DNA of 58,770 nt from JBGTNQ01 sp964646785 (GCA_964646785.1 CAZYGU010000002.1:1-58770), one strand, 5' to 3'; counted from the stretch's first letter, positions 42,880 through 51,397 are shown. The notes: generated by a model not told the origin, from the sequence alone. Numbers and translations: made by a program.

Positions 42880-42944
42880 GGTTTACATTTTTTTTGCAGT
42901 ATGTTATTAATAATGAGATTTACATATAGGGCAATTTGAGGAAT

Positions 42945-42976
42945 TAGCACCTCGCATAAGGAGGATAAAGGTGCTA
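42945..42976 (+). promoter_or_regulatory. rpsM-rpsK intergenic hairpin with AAGGAGG in its loop
   Basis: TAGCACCT (42945-42952) pairs with AGGTGCTA (42969-42976), followed by TTTTC. The 16-base loop contains AAGGAGG (42958-42964), a full anti-16S match, yet 38 bases before the rpsK ATG. It may act as an attenuator, a translation control element or a weak terminator. Confidence 0.45.
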
Positions 42977-43002
42977 TTTTCTTGTCTGTTACGAACAATA
43001 TA

Positions 43003-43434
43003 ATGGGAAAGAAACGAATAGTAAAAAAAGCAGGCGAAGAAGGTGAGGCACAAGGCTCACAGTCGGTTTCTTCTATTTCAAAAAAACGAGCAGATACAGG
43101 TATTCTTTCTGTTCAATCTACTTACAACAACACGAAGGTTATTTTGACTGATCCTAGGGGAAACACTCTTGCATGGTCATCAAGTGGTTCTCTTGGTTTC
43201 CGTGGTGCAAAAAAAGGAACCCCATTTGCCGCAGCAAAGGTTGGAGAAATTGTCGGTGCAAAGGCACAGGCAATCGGTATTAAAGAGGTTACTGTTGTAG
43301 TAAAAGGTGTTGGTTCTGGACGTGAGTCAGGAATTCGAGGTTTCTTATCAAAAGGTATTAACCTCACATCAATTAAGGATGCTACGCCTGTGCCACATAA
43401 TGGGCCAAAACCTAAAAAGCCACGAAGAGTGTAA
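43003..43434 (+). CDS. rpsK: 30S ribosomal protein S11
   Basis: About 143 residues from ATG 43003 (MGKKRIVKKAGEEG); a TTG seven codons upstream is not needed. S11 signatures: GILSVQSTYNNTKVILTDPRGN, GFRGAKKGTPFAAAKVGE, GVGSGRESGIRGFL and the end DATPVPHNGPKPKKPRRV. The N-terminal 30 residues are a Glu/Lys/Ser extension longer than in many bacteria. The start lies after an unusually long 123-base gap holding a hairpin. Confidence 0.96.
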   Translation: MGKKRIVKKAGEEGEAQGSQSVSSISKKRADTGILSVQSTYNNTKVILTDPRGNTLAWSSSGSLGFRGAKKGTPFAAAKVGEIVGAKAQAIGIKEVTVVVKGVGSGRESGIRGFLSKGINLTSIKDATPVPHNGPKPKKPRRV

Positions 43435-43446
43435 TTATATTTTTTT

Positions 43447-44058
43447 ATGATCATCGGACCAAAATACAAAATAGCACGACGACTTGGAGCTCCAGTCTTT
43501 GAAAAAACACAAACACAGAAGTTTGCACTTTCTTTGGCACGCCGAGAAAAAACACGAAAAGGTTTTGTACGTCCAAAATCTGAATATGGCGCTCAATTAC
43601 TTGAAAAGCAAAAAGCTCGATTCACTTACTGTCTTACTGAAAAGCAATTTGGTAACTATGTAAAAAAAGCTCTTGCAAAAAAGGGAACCCAGGTTGCAAA
43701 CGCACTTTTTGAGTCACTAGAAACTCGAGCAGATAGCTTTGCGTACCGAGCTGGTTTTGCTCCAACTCGTCTTGCTGCTCGACAAATGGTTGGTCACGGT
43801 CACATGATGGTAAATGGAAAGAGAATTACAATTCCTTCATTTGCACTTTCTGAGGGAGACACTCTTTCAATCAGACCAGCAAGTGTGAACAAGCCTTTAT
43901 TTAAGGACTTGGAAGAAAGACTGAAGACCCACAATCGACCAGCTTGGATAGGTTTTGATGCTGACACAAAGACCGCTACTGTCCAAGGTAAGCCGAAGTA
44001 TGAGAGTGGTGAATCCCTTTACGATATTAACGCCATTTTGGAATTTTATAGCAGATAA
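43447..44058 (+). CDS. rpsD: 30S ribosomal protein S4
   Basis: 203 residues. N-terminal YKIARRLGAPVF and the S4 RNA-binding domain (FAPTRLAARQMVGHGHMMVNGKRI) are visible. The zinc-binding cysteines found in some S4 proteins are absent (C- form). It is in the expected place between rpsK and rpoA. Confidence 0.97.
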   Translation: MIIGPKYKIARRLGAPVFEKTQTQKFALSLARREKTRKGFVRPKSEYGAQLLEKQKARFTYCLTEKQFGNYVKKALAKKGTQVANALFESLETRADSFAYRAGFAPTRLAARQMVGHGHMMVNGKRITIPSFALSEGDTLSIRPASVNKPLFKDLEERLKTHNRPAWIGFDADTKTATVQGKPKYESGESLYDINAILEFYSR

Positions 44059-44084
44059 TTTTAATAGCTTTTTATATCAATACC

Positions 44085-45047
44085 ATGTCAGATCACTCAA
44101 TAGTTTTGCCATCAAAGCCAAAGATTGTCTCAGAAGACAATTTTTCTGGTAGTTATGAAATTGACGGATTGTATCCAGGATACGGTCATACACTTGGAAA
44201 TTCTCTTCGAAGAATCATTCTTTCTTCATTACCTGGAGGAGCAATCACATCTGTAAAAATTGATGGCGTTGACCATGAGTTTTCTACTATTTCTGGAGTT
44301 AAAGAGGATGTCATCAACATCATTCTTAATCTAAAGAAAGTTCGTATTAAAATGCTTAGTGATGAACCTCAGACTCTAACACTCAAGGCAAAAGGAGTGA
44401 AGGAAGTTACTGCAAAAGATATTGAAATAGTTGGTCAGGTTGAAATTCTTAATCCTGATCTAGTTATTGCAAACCTTACTGACAAAAACTCAGAGCTTTC
44501 TATTGAAATGAGTGTTGAGAAGGGTATGGGATATGTTGCTCGAGAGGTTCTTCAAAAAAACCGAGTTGATATTGGTACTATTGCACTTGATGCAATTTTC
44601 ACCCCGATTCGTCGCGTAAGCTACGAAGTAGAGAATATGCGTGTAGGTGATAGAACTGATTTCAATCGTTTGAAAATCTTTATTGAAACTGATGGAACTA
44701 TCACTCCAAAGGAAGCTCTTGAGAACTCAATCGAAATCATGATCAACCAATTGAAATCTATTATTGGTTTCAAAGAAGAACTCGAAGTTTCTCAGTCGGA
44801 AGTTGCAGATGAAAAATCTGATTCTTCTGAGAAGCAAGAGATTGACGCCGAACTCCTTAAAACTCGCATTGAATCAATCGGTCTTTCAGCACGAACATTG
44901 AACGCACTCTCAAATGCAAACATTCGAACAGTAGGAGGCTTGTCACGAAAGAAAGAAAAAGATCTTCTTGATGTTGATGGCCTAGGAGCAAAGGGAATTC
45001 AAGAAATTCGAGTGATGCTTGCAGGTTACGGAATAACACTAAAATAA
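44085..45047 (+). CDS. rpoA: DNA-directed RNA polymerase subunit alpha
   Basis: 320 residues. The N-terminal dimerisation domain shows YPGYGHTLGNSLRRIILSSLPGGAIT, then VYVAREV-like MGYVAREVLQKN and DAIFTPIRRVSYEVENMRVG. An acidic linker (about 235-255) leads to a C-terminal domain with two helix-hairpin-helix motifs (LSARTLNALSNANIRTVGGL, KKEKDLLDVDGLGAKGIQEI). Full length, hence able to contact upstream DNA and activators. Confidence 0.98.
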   Translation: MSDHSIVLPSKPKIVSEDNFSGSYEIDGLYPGYGHTLGNSLRRIILSSLPGGAITSVKIDGVDHEFSTISGVKEDVINIILNLKKVRIKMLSDEPQTLTLKAKGVKEVTAKDIEIVGQVEILNPDLVIANLTDKNSELSIEMSVEKGMGYVAREVLQKNRVDIGTIALDAIFTPIRRVSYEVENMRVGDRTDFNRLKIFIETDGTITPKEALENSIEIMINQLKSIIGFKEELEVSQSEVADEKSDSSEKQEIDAELLKTRIESIGLSARTLNALSNANIRTVGGLSRKKEKDLLDVDGLGAKGIQEIRVMLAGYGITLK

Positions 45048-45065
45048 GTATTTGTATCTATTACC

Positions 45066-45410
45066 ATGAGACACCACAACGCAAACAGAAAATTCGGACG
45101 AAAATCTAATCAGAGAAAAGCGCTTCTTAAAGCTCTTGCTGTGGGTCTTATTTCTAGTGGAAAAATTGAAACTTCAGAACCAAAGGCAAAAGAGCTTCGA
45201 CCATTCATCGAAAAGCTTATTACGAATGCAGGAAAGGGCACTCTTGCAGCTTACAGATTGGTTATTGCGGCTGTTGGACCTGCAGCAGGAAAGAAGCTTT
45301 TTATTGAAATCGGACCAAAGTATAAAGGAAAAAGTGGATATACTCGCATCATCAAGATGACTCCTCGAAAAGGAGATGGGAGTCCACGAGCTTATATTGA
45401 ATTTGTATAA
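45066..45410 (+). CDS. rplQ: 50S ribosomal protein L17
   Basis: 114 residues. N-terminal MRHHNANRKFGRKSNQRKAL and the ETSEPKAKELRPFIEKLIT segment are diagnostic. It follows rpoA as usual and precedes rplM by 5 bases. Confidence 0.97.
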   Translation: MRHHNANRKFGRKSNQRKALLKALAVGLISSGKIETSEPKAKELRPFIEKLITNAGKGTLAAYRLVIAAVGPAAGKKLFIEIGPKYKGKSGYTRIIKMTPRKGDGSPRAYIEFV

Positions 45411-45415
45411 CTACC

Positions 45416-45763
45416 ATGAAGACTCACACTATTGACGCATCACAAAAGAAACTTGGACGACTCGCTTCAGAGATTGCTCATATTCTAATGGGTAAAGACA
45501 CTCCTGAATTTTCAAAAAATACTGTTGCTAATGTTCAGGTTATTGTTACAAACTCAGCACAAATGGATATTCCTGATTTTAAAAAGGATGTGCAAGGATA
45601 CAAGTGGTATTCAGGATTTCCTGGAGGTCTTCGATTTGAAAAGTTAAAAGATGCAATCCTTAAGAAGGGTCACGGAGAAGTTCTTCGACGAACTGTTTAT
45701 GGTATGCTTCCTATTAACAAACTTCGACGACGAATGATCCAGAATCTCGTTATTAAAGATTAA
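45416..45763 (+). CDS. rplM: 50S ribosomal protein L13 (short)
   Basis: 115 residues against about 142 in E. coli. KKLGRLASEIAHILMGKDTPEF, VIVTNSAQM, YKWYSGFPGGLR, and RTVYGMLPINKLRRRMIQNLVI show the L13 fold. Both ends are trimmed, notably the C-terminal tail of about 20 residues. It is paired with rpsI as in most bacteria. Confidence 0.95.
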   Translation: MKTHTIDASQKKLGRLASEIAHILMGKDTPEFSKNTVANVQVIVTNSAQMDIPDFKKDVQGYKWYSGFPGGLRFEKLKDAILKKGHGEVLRRTVYGMLPINKLRRRMIQNLVIKD

Positions 45764-45767
45764 TTCC

Positions 45768-46178
45768 ATGACTGAAACTACAGAAAAAACAAAATACATT
45801 GGTGCAGTGGGACGAAGAAAAACTTCGATTGCTCGTGTTCGCATAACACCTGCATCAAAGACTTCTATTCTTGTAAATGATCGAGAATTTGACGAATACT
45901 TCCCAACAGCAGAACTCCGCAGAACAGCAATGGAAGCACTAACACAAAGCAAAATTGAGCAGAAGTTTAAAATTACAGTTCATGTAGAAAGTGGAGGAAT
46001 TAGTTCACAATCTGGGGCAGTACGACATGGTATCGCACGAGCACTCATCATATACGATGAACATCTCAGAAAAACTTTGAAATCGCTTGGTTTCCTAAAA
46101 AGAGATGCTCGTGCAAAAGAGCGAAGAAAATTCGGTCTCAAGAAAGCTCGAAAAGCACCTCAGTGGTCAAAAAGATAA
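45768..46178 (+). CDS. rpsI: 30S ribosomal protein S9
   Basis: 136 residues. YIGAVGRRKTSIARVRITP at the start, SGAVRHGIARAL in the middle and the basic tail ending KAPQWSKR, which reaches the P-site tRNA, identify S9. It is the last gene of the ribosomal run and is followed by a terminator. Its C-terminal SKR matches the universal end. Confidence 0.97.
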   Translation: MTETTEKTKYIGAVGRRKTSIARVRITPASKTSILVNDREFDEYFPTAELRRTAMEALTQSKIEQKFKITVHVESGGISSQSGAVRHGIARALIIYDEHLRKTLKSLGFLKRDARAKERRKFGLKKARKAPQWSKR

Positions 46179-46182
46179 TTTT

Positions 46183-46215
46183 AAAAACAGACTTACTAAA
46201 GTCTGTTTTTACTTT
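46183..46215 (+). terminator. Terminator of the ribosomal operon
   Basis: A 12-bp perfect stem AAAAACAGACTT / AAGTCTGTTTTT with loop ACTA and a following T-rich tract, starting 5 bases after rpsI. Confidence 0.9.
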
Positions 46216-46229
46216 TTACTAAGTTTCTG

Positions 46230-46235
46230 TATACT
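46230..46235 (+). promoter_or_regulatory. -10 box for grpE, leaderless type
   Basis: TATACT ends 7 bases before ATG 46243. It fixes the grpE start downstream of the ribosomal terminator and argues against an in-frame extension into rpsI. Confidence 0.55.
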
Positions 46236-46242
46236 GTGTGCC

Positions 46243-46812
46243 ATGAACGACGAACATGATGACATTATCCTTGATGAGGAAACCGGAATTGACGACAGTG
46301 TACTTGCTGATGAAGCACAAAGTGACACCATCAAGAAATTAAAATTAAAGCTTAAGGATGCCGAGGATAAATCGAAAGAATACTTGGATGGTTGGCAAAG
46401 AGCAAAAGCAGATTTCGTTAACATCAGAAAGCGCGATGAAGAGAATCAAAAGGAGTTTGTAAAATTTGCAAAAGAAGGAGTTATTGCCGATCTTATTCCA
46501 GTTCTTGATAGTTTTGATTTAGCCCTTCAGAATAAAACTGCTTGGGAAGCACTTCCTAAGGATTGGAGAATTGGAATGGAATCAATCTATAACCAACTTG
46601 TTTCGATACTTGCAACACATGGTGTTAGTAAAGACACTCCAACAGGTAAACCATTTGACCCTAATCATCACGATGCTGTAGCAATGGTATCTGTTGATAA
46701 CAAAGAAAACGATCATATTGTAATGGAGACACTCCAATCCGGCTACAATTTAGGAGAAAAGAATATTAGACCAGCAAAGGTGAAAGTGGGAGAATATACA
46801 GAAACACAGTAG
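46243..46812 (+). CDS. grpE: Nucleotide exchange factor GrpE
   Basis: 189 residues from ATG 46243. An acidic N-terminus and a long coiled coil (KKLKLKLKDAEDKSKEYLDGWQRAKADFVNIRKR) are followed by the beta-domain with GVSKDTPTGKPFDPNHHDAV and the end GYNLGEKNIRPAKVKVGEY. GrpE speeds ADP release from DnaK. The reading frame extends upstream into rpsI, but that part is coincidental. Confidence 0.95.
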   Translation: MNDEHDDIILDEETGIDDSVLADEAQSDTIKKLKLKLKDAEDKSKEYLDGWQRAKADFVNIRKRDEENQKEFVKFAKEGVIADLIPVLDSFDLALQNKTAWEALPKDWRIGMESIYNQLVSILATHGVSKDTPTGKPFDPNHHDAVAMVSVDNKENDHIVMETLQSGYNLGEKNIRPAKVKVGEYTETQ

Positions 46813-46814
46813 GT

Positions 46815-46843
46815 TTGACAGTAGACTTTTTAATCTTTATAAT
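46815..46843 (+). promoter_or_regulatory. Perfect sigma-70 consensus promoter before dnaK
   Basis: TTGACA (46815-46820), a 17-base spacer and TATAAT (46838-46843) give a full consensus match and a leader of about 35 bases. No CIRCE inverted repeat is present. Confidence 0.85.
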
Positions 46844-46886
46844 GCGATTCTCAAACGTTATTTAATAGCTTAACTTCATATAAACA

Positions 46887-48803
46887 ATGTCAAAAATCAT
46901 CGGAATAGACCTTGGAACAACAAATTCTGCCGTTGCGGTAATGGAGCTCGGCAACCCTAAAATTATTGAAAATAGCGAGGGTGCTCGTACAACTCCTTCT
47001 GTTGTCGCGATATCAAAAACTGGCGAACGCCTCGTTGGTCTTCTTGCACGAAGACAAGGTGTAACTAATCCAAAAAACACCGTCTTTGGCATTAAGCGAT
47101 TTATTGGTCACACTTTTAGTGATCCTGCTGTTCAAAAAGACAAAGCAGCGGTTCCATTTGAAGTATCAGCAAGCAGCAACAGCGGTGTTGAAGTCACGAT
47201 GGGTGATAAAAAATATCGTCCAGAAGAAGTGTCTGCAATGATTCTACAAAAACTAAAGGCTGATGCAGAAGCTCGCCTCGGTGAAAAAGTTACCGAAGCA
47301 ATAATCACAGTGCCTGCATATTTCAATGATGCGCAACGACAAGCTACAAAAGATGCTGGAAAAATCGCTGGTCTCGATGTAAAGAGAATCATTAACGAGC
47401 CAACAGCTGCAGCTCTTGCATACGGATTTAATAAAAAGAAAAATGAAAAGATTGCCGTATACGACTTCGGTGGTGGTACATTTGACATATCTATTCTTGA
47501 AGTTGACGTGGACGAAGTTGGGGGAGATGTGAAGGTAAAATCAACTGATGGCGATAGTCATCTTGGTGGAAAAGATATTGATCAAAAAATTATTGCTTGG
47601 CTCGCTGAGGAATTCAAGAAGGAATCAGGAATCGATGTTCGCGGTGATGCATTAGCACTCCAAAGACTCGACGAGGCTGCTGAGAAGGCTAAAATTGAGC
47701 TTTCTACTGCTGTTGAAAGCGAAGTGAACATTCCATTCATTACTTCAGATGCAAGCGGTCCACGGCACCTTCTTATTAAAATGACTCGTTCAAAACTTGA
47801 AGAAATCTCCAAGGAATTTATTGATCGTTCAATAGAAATCAGTAAGAGAGCAATTAGCGCTTCTCCTTATAAAGTCGAGGAAATTGACGAGGTAATACTT
47901 GTTGGTGGGCAAACAAGAATGCCAGCAATTGAAGCTGCAGTAAAGGCATTATTTGGAAAAGAACCAAACAAATCCATTAACCCTGACGAAGTGGTGGCTC
48001 TTGGAGCTGCAGTACAAGGAGGTGTTATTTCTGGAGATGTAAAGGATATCCTTCTTCTTGATGTGATTCCACTTTCACTTGGTATTGAAACTCTTGGTGG
48101 AGTAGCAACAAAACTTATCGAAAAGAACACAACGATTCCTTCTTCACGGTCACAAACATTTTCTACTGCAGCTGACAACCAAACTTCAGTTGAAATTCAT
48201 ATTGTCCAAGGCGAGCGTCCGGTTGCGAGTGACAACAAAAGTCTTGGAAAATTTATTCTTGACGGAATCCCACCATCACCACGTGGAATGCCGCAGGTAG
48301 AAGTGTCATTTGATATTGATGCAAATGGAATTTTAAGTGTGAAAGCAAAAGATAAAACATCAGGAAAAGAACAATCAATTCGTATTGAGGCAAGCTCAGG
48401 TTTAACTCCTGCTGAAATTGAAAAAATGCAGAAAGACGCAGAACTTCACAAGGACGAGGACATGAAAAAGAAGGAGCATGTAGAGGTAAAAAACCATGCT
48501 GAGCAACTCGTATACACTGCAGAAAAATCATTGAAAGATGCTGAAGGAAAAATCGCTGAGGACTTAAAAACTGCAGTTCAAGCAAAAATCGATGCATTAA
48601 AAAAGGAAAAGGATAGTGGAACGACTGAGTCAATCAAAAAAGCTACAGAAGAGCTTAGTGCTGAGCTGCAAAAAATTGGTCCGGCAATGCAACAAGCGAG
48701 TGGTACACAACAAAGCACTGAAACAGAAAATACAACCGATCAACCTAATACCACTGAAGCTAACTTTGAGGAAAAGAAAGACGACGTACCACCACAGGTA
48801 TAA
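46887..48803 (+). CDS. dnaK: Chaperone DnaK (Hsp70)
   Basis: 638 residues, full length. ATPase signatures IIGIDLGTTNSAVAVME, VYDFGGGTFDISILEVD and VILVGGQTRMPAIEAAVKALFG are intact. The linker KDILLLDVIPLSLGIETLGG leads to the substrate-binding beta domain and helical lid, then a Gln/Thr/Asn-rich tail. The usual EEVD-like bacterial end is replaced by DDVPPQV. It has a strong own promoter besides any read-through from grpE. Confidence 0.98.
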   Translation: MSKIIGIDLGTTNSAVAVMELGNPKIIENSEGARTTPSVVAISKTGERLVGLLARRQGVTNPKNTVFGIKRFIGHTFSDPAVQKDKAAVPFEVSASSNSGVEVTMGDKKYRPEEVSAMILQKLKADAEARLGEKVTEAIITVPAYFNDAQRQATKDAGKIAGLDVKRIINEPTAAALAYGFNKKKNEKIAVYDFGGGTFDISILEVDVDEVGGDVKVKSTDGDSHLGGKDIDQKIIAWLAEEFKKESGIDVRGDALALQRLDEAAEKAKIELSTAVESEVNIPFITSDASGPRHLLIKMTRSKLEEISKEFIDRSIEISKRAISASPYKVEEIDEVILVGGQTRMPAIEAAVKALFGKEPNKSINPDEVVALGAAVQGGVISGDVKDILLLDVIPLSLGIETLGGVATKLIEKNTTIPSSRSQTFSTAADNQTSVEIHIVQGERPVASDNKSLGKFILDGIPPSPRGMPQVEVSFDIDANGILSVKAKDKTSGKEQSIRIEASSGLTPAEIEKMQKDAELHKDEDMKKKEHVEVKNHAEQLVYTAEKSLKDAEGKIAEDLKTAVQAKIDALKKEKDSGTTESIKKATEELSAELQKIGPAMQQASGTQQSTETENTTDQPNTTEANFEEKKDDVPPQV

Positions 48804-48820
48804 TTGTTTTGAATATTAAA

Positions 48821-48853
48821 AAGCTATAAGCTAAGTGTAGGAGCTACTAGCTT
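48821..48853 (+). other. dnaK-dnaJ intergenic hairpin
   Basis: AAGCTA (48821-48826) pairs with TAGCTT (48848-48853), with an inner AGCT/AGCT stem. No T-run follows, so it may be an mRNA processing or stability element ahead of dnaJ. Confidence 0.35.
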
Positions 48854-48860
48854 ACTATCT

Positions 48861-49943
48861 ATGTCTAAAGATTATTACAAAACGCTTGGTGTTGAAAAAA
48901 ATGCATCGAAGGATGATATAAAAAAGGCGTTTCGAAAACTCGCACACGAACACCACCCAGACAAACAAGGAGGTAATGAATCAAAGTTTAAAGAGATTAA
49001 TGAAGCATATGATGTGCTTTCTGATGAAAAAAAACGTAGTCAGTACGACTCATTTGGATCCGGTGCATTTAATGGTGGACAGGGTTTTGGAGGGGAACAA
49101 GGTTTTGGAGGCTTTGATTTTTCTGGCTTCCAACAAGCACAAGGTCAAGGTGTAGAATTTGATTTAGGCGATATATTTGGAGATATTTTTTCTGGTTTTA
49201 GTGGTGGGCGCAGTCAAAATAGAAGAGGTCGTGATATTTCAATTGATATTTCACTTTCATTTAAAGATGCAGTATTTGGTGTCGAAAGAAAGGTTCTTCT
49301 TAATAAAGTTTCAACTTGCGAAACCTGTGGCGGAAATGGTGCAAAAAAGGGAAGTGACATGGACACATGTGGAACATGTAACGGGAAAGGTAAAATTAAC
49401 GAAGTTAGAAGATCTATTATTGGATCATTCTCTCAAGTAAAAACTTGCGAAGTTTGTCACGGAATTGGAAAAATACCAAAAGAAAAGTGCGACACTTGTC
49501 ACGGCAAAGGAACATTAAAGCAAGACCAGGAAATCACGGTTTCAATTCCTGCTGGAATCGAACACGGTGAGATGGTAAGACTTTCTGGAATGGGGGAAGC
49601 AATAACAGGAGGACAACCGGGTGATTTGTATATAAAAATACACGTTGAAAGAGACCAGCAGTTTAGAAAGGAGGGAAATAATCTTGTAATGGATCTCCAT
49701 ATTAAACTTTCCGATGCACTTCTCGGAACAAAATTTGACATCAAAACTCTTGACGGGACAATTACACTGACTATACCGGAGGGAGTGAATTTTTTTGAAG
49801 TATTAAGAGTAAAAGGAAAAGGTGTTCCGAACCAAAATGGAAAAAGAGGAGATATTCTTGTGCGAATCTTAATTGATATACCAAAGAAACTATCAAAGGA
49901 TGTGAAGAAGTCGGTTGAGGAGTTGAGATCAAAGGGGGTATAA
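48861..49943 (+). CDS. dnaJ: Chaperone DnaJ (Hsp40)
   Basis: 360 residues. J domain with HPD at residues 32-34, a Gly/Phe-rich region (GAFNGGQGFGGEQGFGGF), then four zinc motifs CETCGGNG, CGTCNGKG, CEVCHGIG and CDTCHGKG, and C-terminal substrate-binding domains (GDLYIKIHVERDQQFRKEG). It stimulates DnaK ATPase and delivers substrates. Confidence 0.98.
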   Translation: MSKDYYKTLGVEKNASKDDIKKAFRKLAHEHHPDKQGGNESKFKEINEAYDVLSDEKKRSQYDSFGSGAFNGGQGFGGEQGFGGFDFSGFQQAQGQGVEFDLGDIFGDIFSGFSGGRSQNRRGRDISIDISLSFKDAVFGVERKVLLNKVSTCETCGGNGAKKGSDMDTCGTCNGKGKINEVRRSIIGSFSQVKTCEVCHGIGKIPKEKCDTCHGKGTLKQDQEITVSIPAGIEHGEMVRLSGMGEAITGGQPGDLYIKIHVERDQQFRKEGNNLVMDLHIKLSDALLGTKFDIKTLDGTITLTIPEGVNFFEVLRVKGKGVPNQNGKRGDILVRILIDIPKKLSKDVKKSVEELRSKGV

Positions 49944-49944
49944 T
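49939..49944 (+). promoter_or_regulatory. -10 box overlapping dnaJ stop
   Basis: TATAAT overlaps the end of dnaJ and ends 8 bases before ATG 49953. Confidence 0.45.
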
Positions 49945-49952
49945 AACAAGAT

Positions 49953-50456
49953 ATGGAAATAGTTCGTGAAGCCGTCCAGGCTGTTCTTTCGTTTTCTTCG
50001 GATGCTGTTGTCATCCTCCTTCTTGTTGCGGGTCTATCCGCATATGCTTTTATACTGGGAAAAGGTAGAGCAATATCACTTCTCATTTCCTTTTATCCCG
50101 CTGCACTTCTCTTTAAGTATCTACCTTTTTTAAAACAGTACACGGTAGCAAACCCTGCCACTTCAGCTTTAGCAATTGAACAAGCTGTTATTTTTCTTAT
50201 TCTAGTTGGAATCACACACATTGTATTAAATAGTCTCATTTCCATTGAATCATCATACTCAAAAGTGAGGAAAATTCTCGATTCACTTATTCTTGGTGTA
50301 ACTACTGCAAGTATCGTAATTGTATGTTCATACAGTGTTGTTACGATAAAAAACTTCTACAACTTTTCAAATAGTATAGACTCACTATTTGCTAGTGGAC
50401 TTATTTTTTATTGGATGTTTGCACCATTTGTCGTTATTTACTTACTTAGAAGGTAA
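49953..50456 (+). CDS. Small multi-pass membrane protein, unknown
   Basis: 167 residues with about four hydrophobic segments (VVILLLVAGLSAYAFIL, AVIFLILVGITHIVLN, LILGVTTASIVIVCSY, GLIFYWMFAPFVVIYLL). The layout faintly recalls CvpA-like proteins, but no signature confirms it. It ends with LLRR. It begins 9 bases after dnaJ and is followed by another small membrane protein 10 bases on. Confidence 0.65.
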   Translation: MEIVREAVQAVLSFSSDAVVILLLVAGLSAYAFILGKGRAISLLISFYPAALLFKYLPFLKQYTVANPATSALAIEQAVIFLILVGITHIVLNSLISIESSYSKVRKILDSLILGVTTASIVIVCSYSVVTIKNFYNFSNSIDSLFASGLIFYWMFAPFVVIYLLRR

Positions 50457-50466
50457 ACTTACTATC

Positions 50467-50952
50467 ATGCAATTTCTTAAAAAGAAACATGCAACCGTAG
50501 GTGCTACTATTTTTGCAACAGAAACTATTAATCATTTATTTGATTTTTTACTCTTTCCACTTCTTTTAATTTGGTTTGGTACTATCCTTGGTTGGGCTAT
50601 TGTCACGCTTTTTGCGATCATATTGAACTATCAATTTATTTTTCTTTATAAAAAAGTTGGATTACATGAGGCAGTTCAATGGATACATGATAAAAAAGCA
50701 AAAAAAGCCGAGAATGTTTTTTATAAATTTGTTAAATACCTTTTGCATTTAGGTCACATTCCTACATTTATTTTTCTTTCATGGGAAGATCCTTCGAAAG
50801 CTTTTTTCTATATAAGGGGACATAAACTTGGTCAGTCTTTTTCGCTTCATGATTGGATCACATTATTTGTTTCAAATGCTGTTGGAACATTGATTTGGAC
50901 TGGAATGTGGGGAACGGGAATTTCACTTTTTAGACATATATTACATTTTTAG
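50467..50952 (+). CDS. Small membrane protein, unknown
   Basis: 161 residues from ATG 50467; the frame is open upstream but overlaps the previous gene. Hydrophobic segments LLFPLLLIWFGTILGWAIVTLFAIILNYQFIFLY (apparently two close helices) and a C-terminal WITLFVSNAVGTLIWTGMW, with His- and Lys-rich loops between (LHEAVQWIHDKKAKKAEN). No recognised family. Confidence 0.6.
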   Translation: MQFLKKKHATVGATIFATETINHLFDFLLFPLLLIWFGTILGWAIVTLFAIILNYQFIFLYKKVGLHEAVQWIHDKKAKKAENVFYKFVKYLLHLGHIPTFIFLSWEDPSKAFFYIRGHKLGQSFSLHDWITLFVSNAVGTLIWTGMWGTGISLFRHILHF

Positions 50953-51020
50953 AGGTGAATTTTTTGAATAGTATATATTTTATCTGACACATCCTTCACT
51001 CTTCTGCTGAATTGCTTTTC

Positions 51021-51029
51021 TGGTATAAT
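51021..51029 (+). promoter_or_regulatory. Extended -10 promoter of the kinase operon
   Basis: TGgTATAAT, a consensus extended -10, ends 7 bases before ATG 51037, predicting a leaderless first gene. Confidence 0.6.
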
Positions 51030-51036
51030 ACATTGA

Positions 51037-51390
51037 ATGAAATTTAATAGGACAAATATTACTTTTTTGTTAATTATCTTAATCCTTCTTTTTATTACAA
51101 TTGCAAAAGGGTTTTATACAATTTATTTTGAGAAAAATTTCGAATATCTCGTTGAAGCACCCTGTGACCAAACAACTCAAACATGCTACATACGTGATTG
51201 CTCAAACCCAGACGATTGTCCACTTAATGGACTAACTGAATATACAAAATATTCCATTACAGCTAAATATTTTAAATTGTGTTCGGATAATTCTTGTCAA
51301 AATATTTGTGGTCAACAAAATGACACTTGTAAAGAGGTAATCTGTGGCGGTGATTCATCTGATACTTGCACTTCTGGAATAGAACAATAA
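51037..51390 (+). CDS. Cys-rich membrane-anchored small protein, unknown
   Basis: 117 residues: an N-terminal transmembrane helix (about 9-28, ITFLLIILILLFITIAKGFY) followed by an extracytoplasmic part with ten Cys in about 70 residues (for example CYIRDCSNPDDC and CSDNSCQNICGQQNDTC). An even Cys count outside the membrane suggests disulfides or metal binding. It starts a three-gene run with the next unknown gene (7-base gap) and a histidine kinase. A sensing or surface role is speculative. Confidence 0.65.
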   Translation: MKFNRTNITFLLIILILLFITIAKGFYTIYFEKNFEYLVEAPCDQTTQTCYIRDCSNPDDCPLNGLTEYTKYSITAKYFKLCSDNSCQNICGQQNDTCKEVICGGDSSDTCTSGIEQ

Positions 51391-51397
51391 CAACATC

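Noticed and set aside
42944..42977. CIRCE operator suggested by TTAGCACC...GGTGCTA
   Set aside because: CIRCE has a 9-base spacer and TTAGCACTC/GAGTGCTAA arms. Here the spacer is 16 bases, the arms differ, and the site precedes rpsK, not a chaperone gene.
46105..46242. N-terminal extension of GrpE into rpsI
   Set aside because: The terminator at 46183-46215 and the -10 box at 46230 place the start at 46243. The extended residues have no GrpE similarity.
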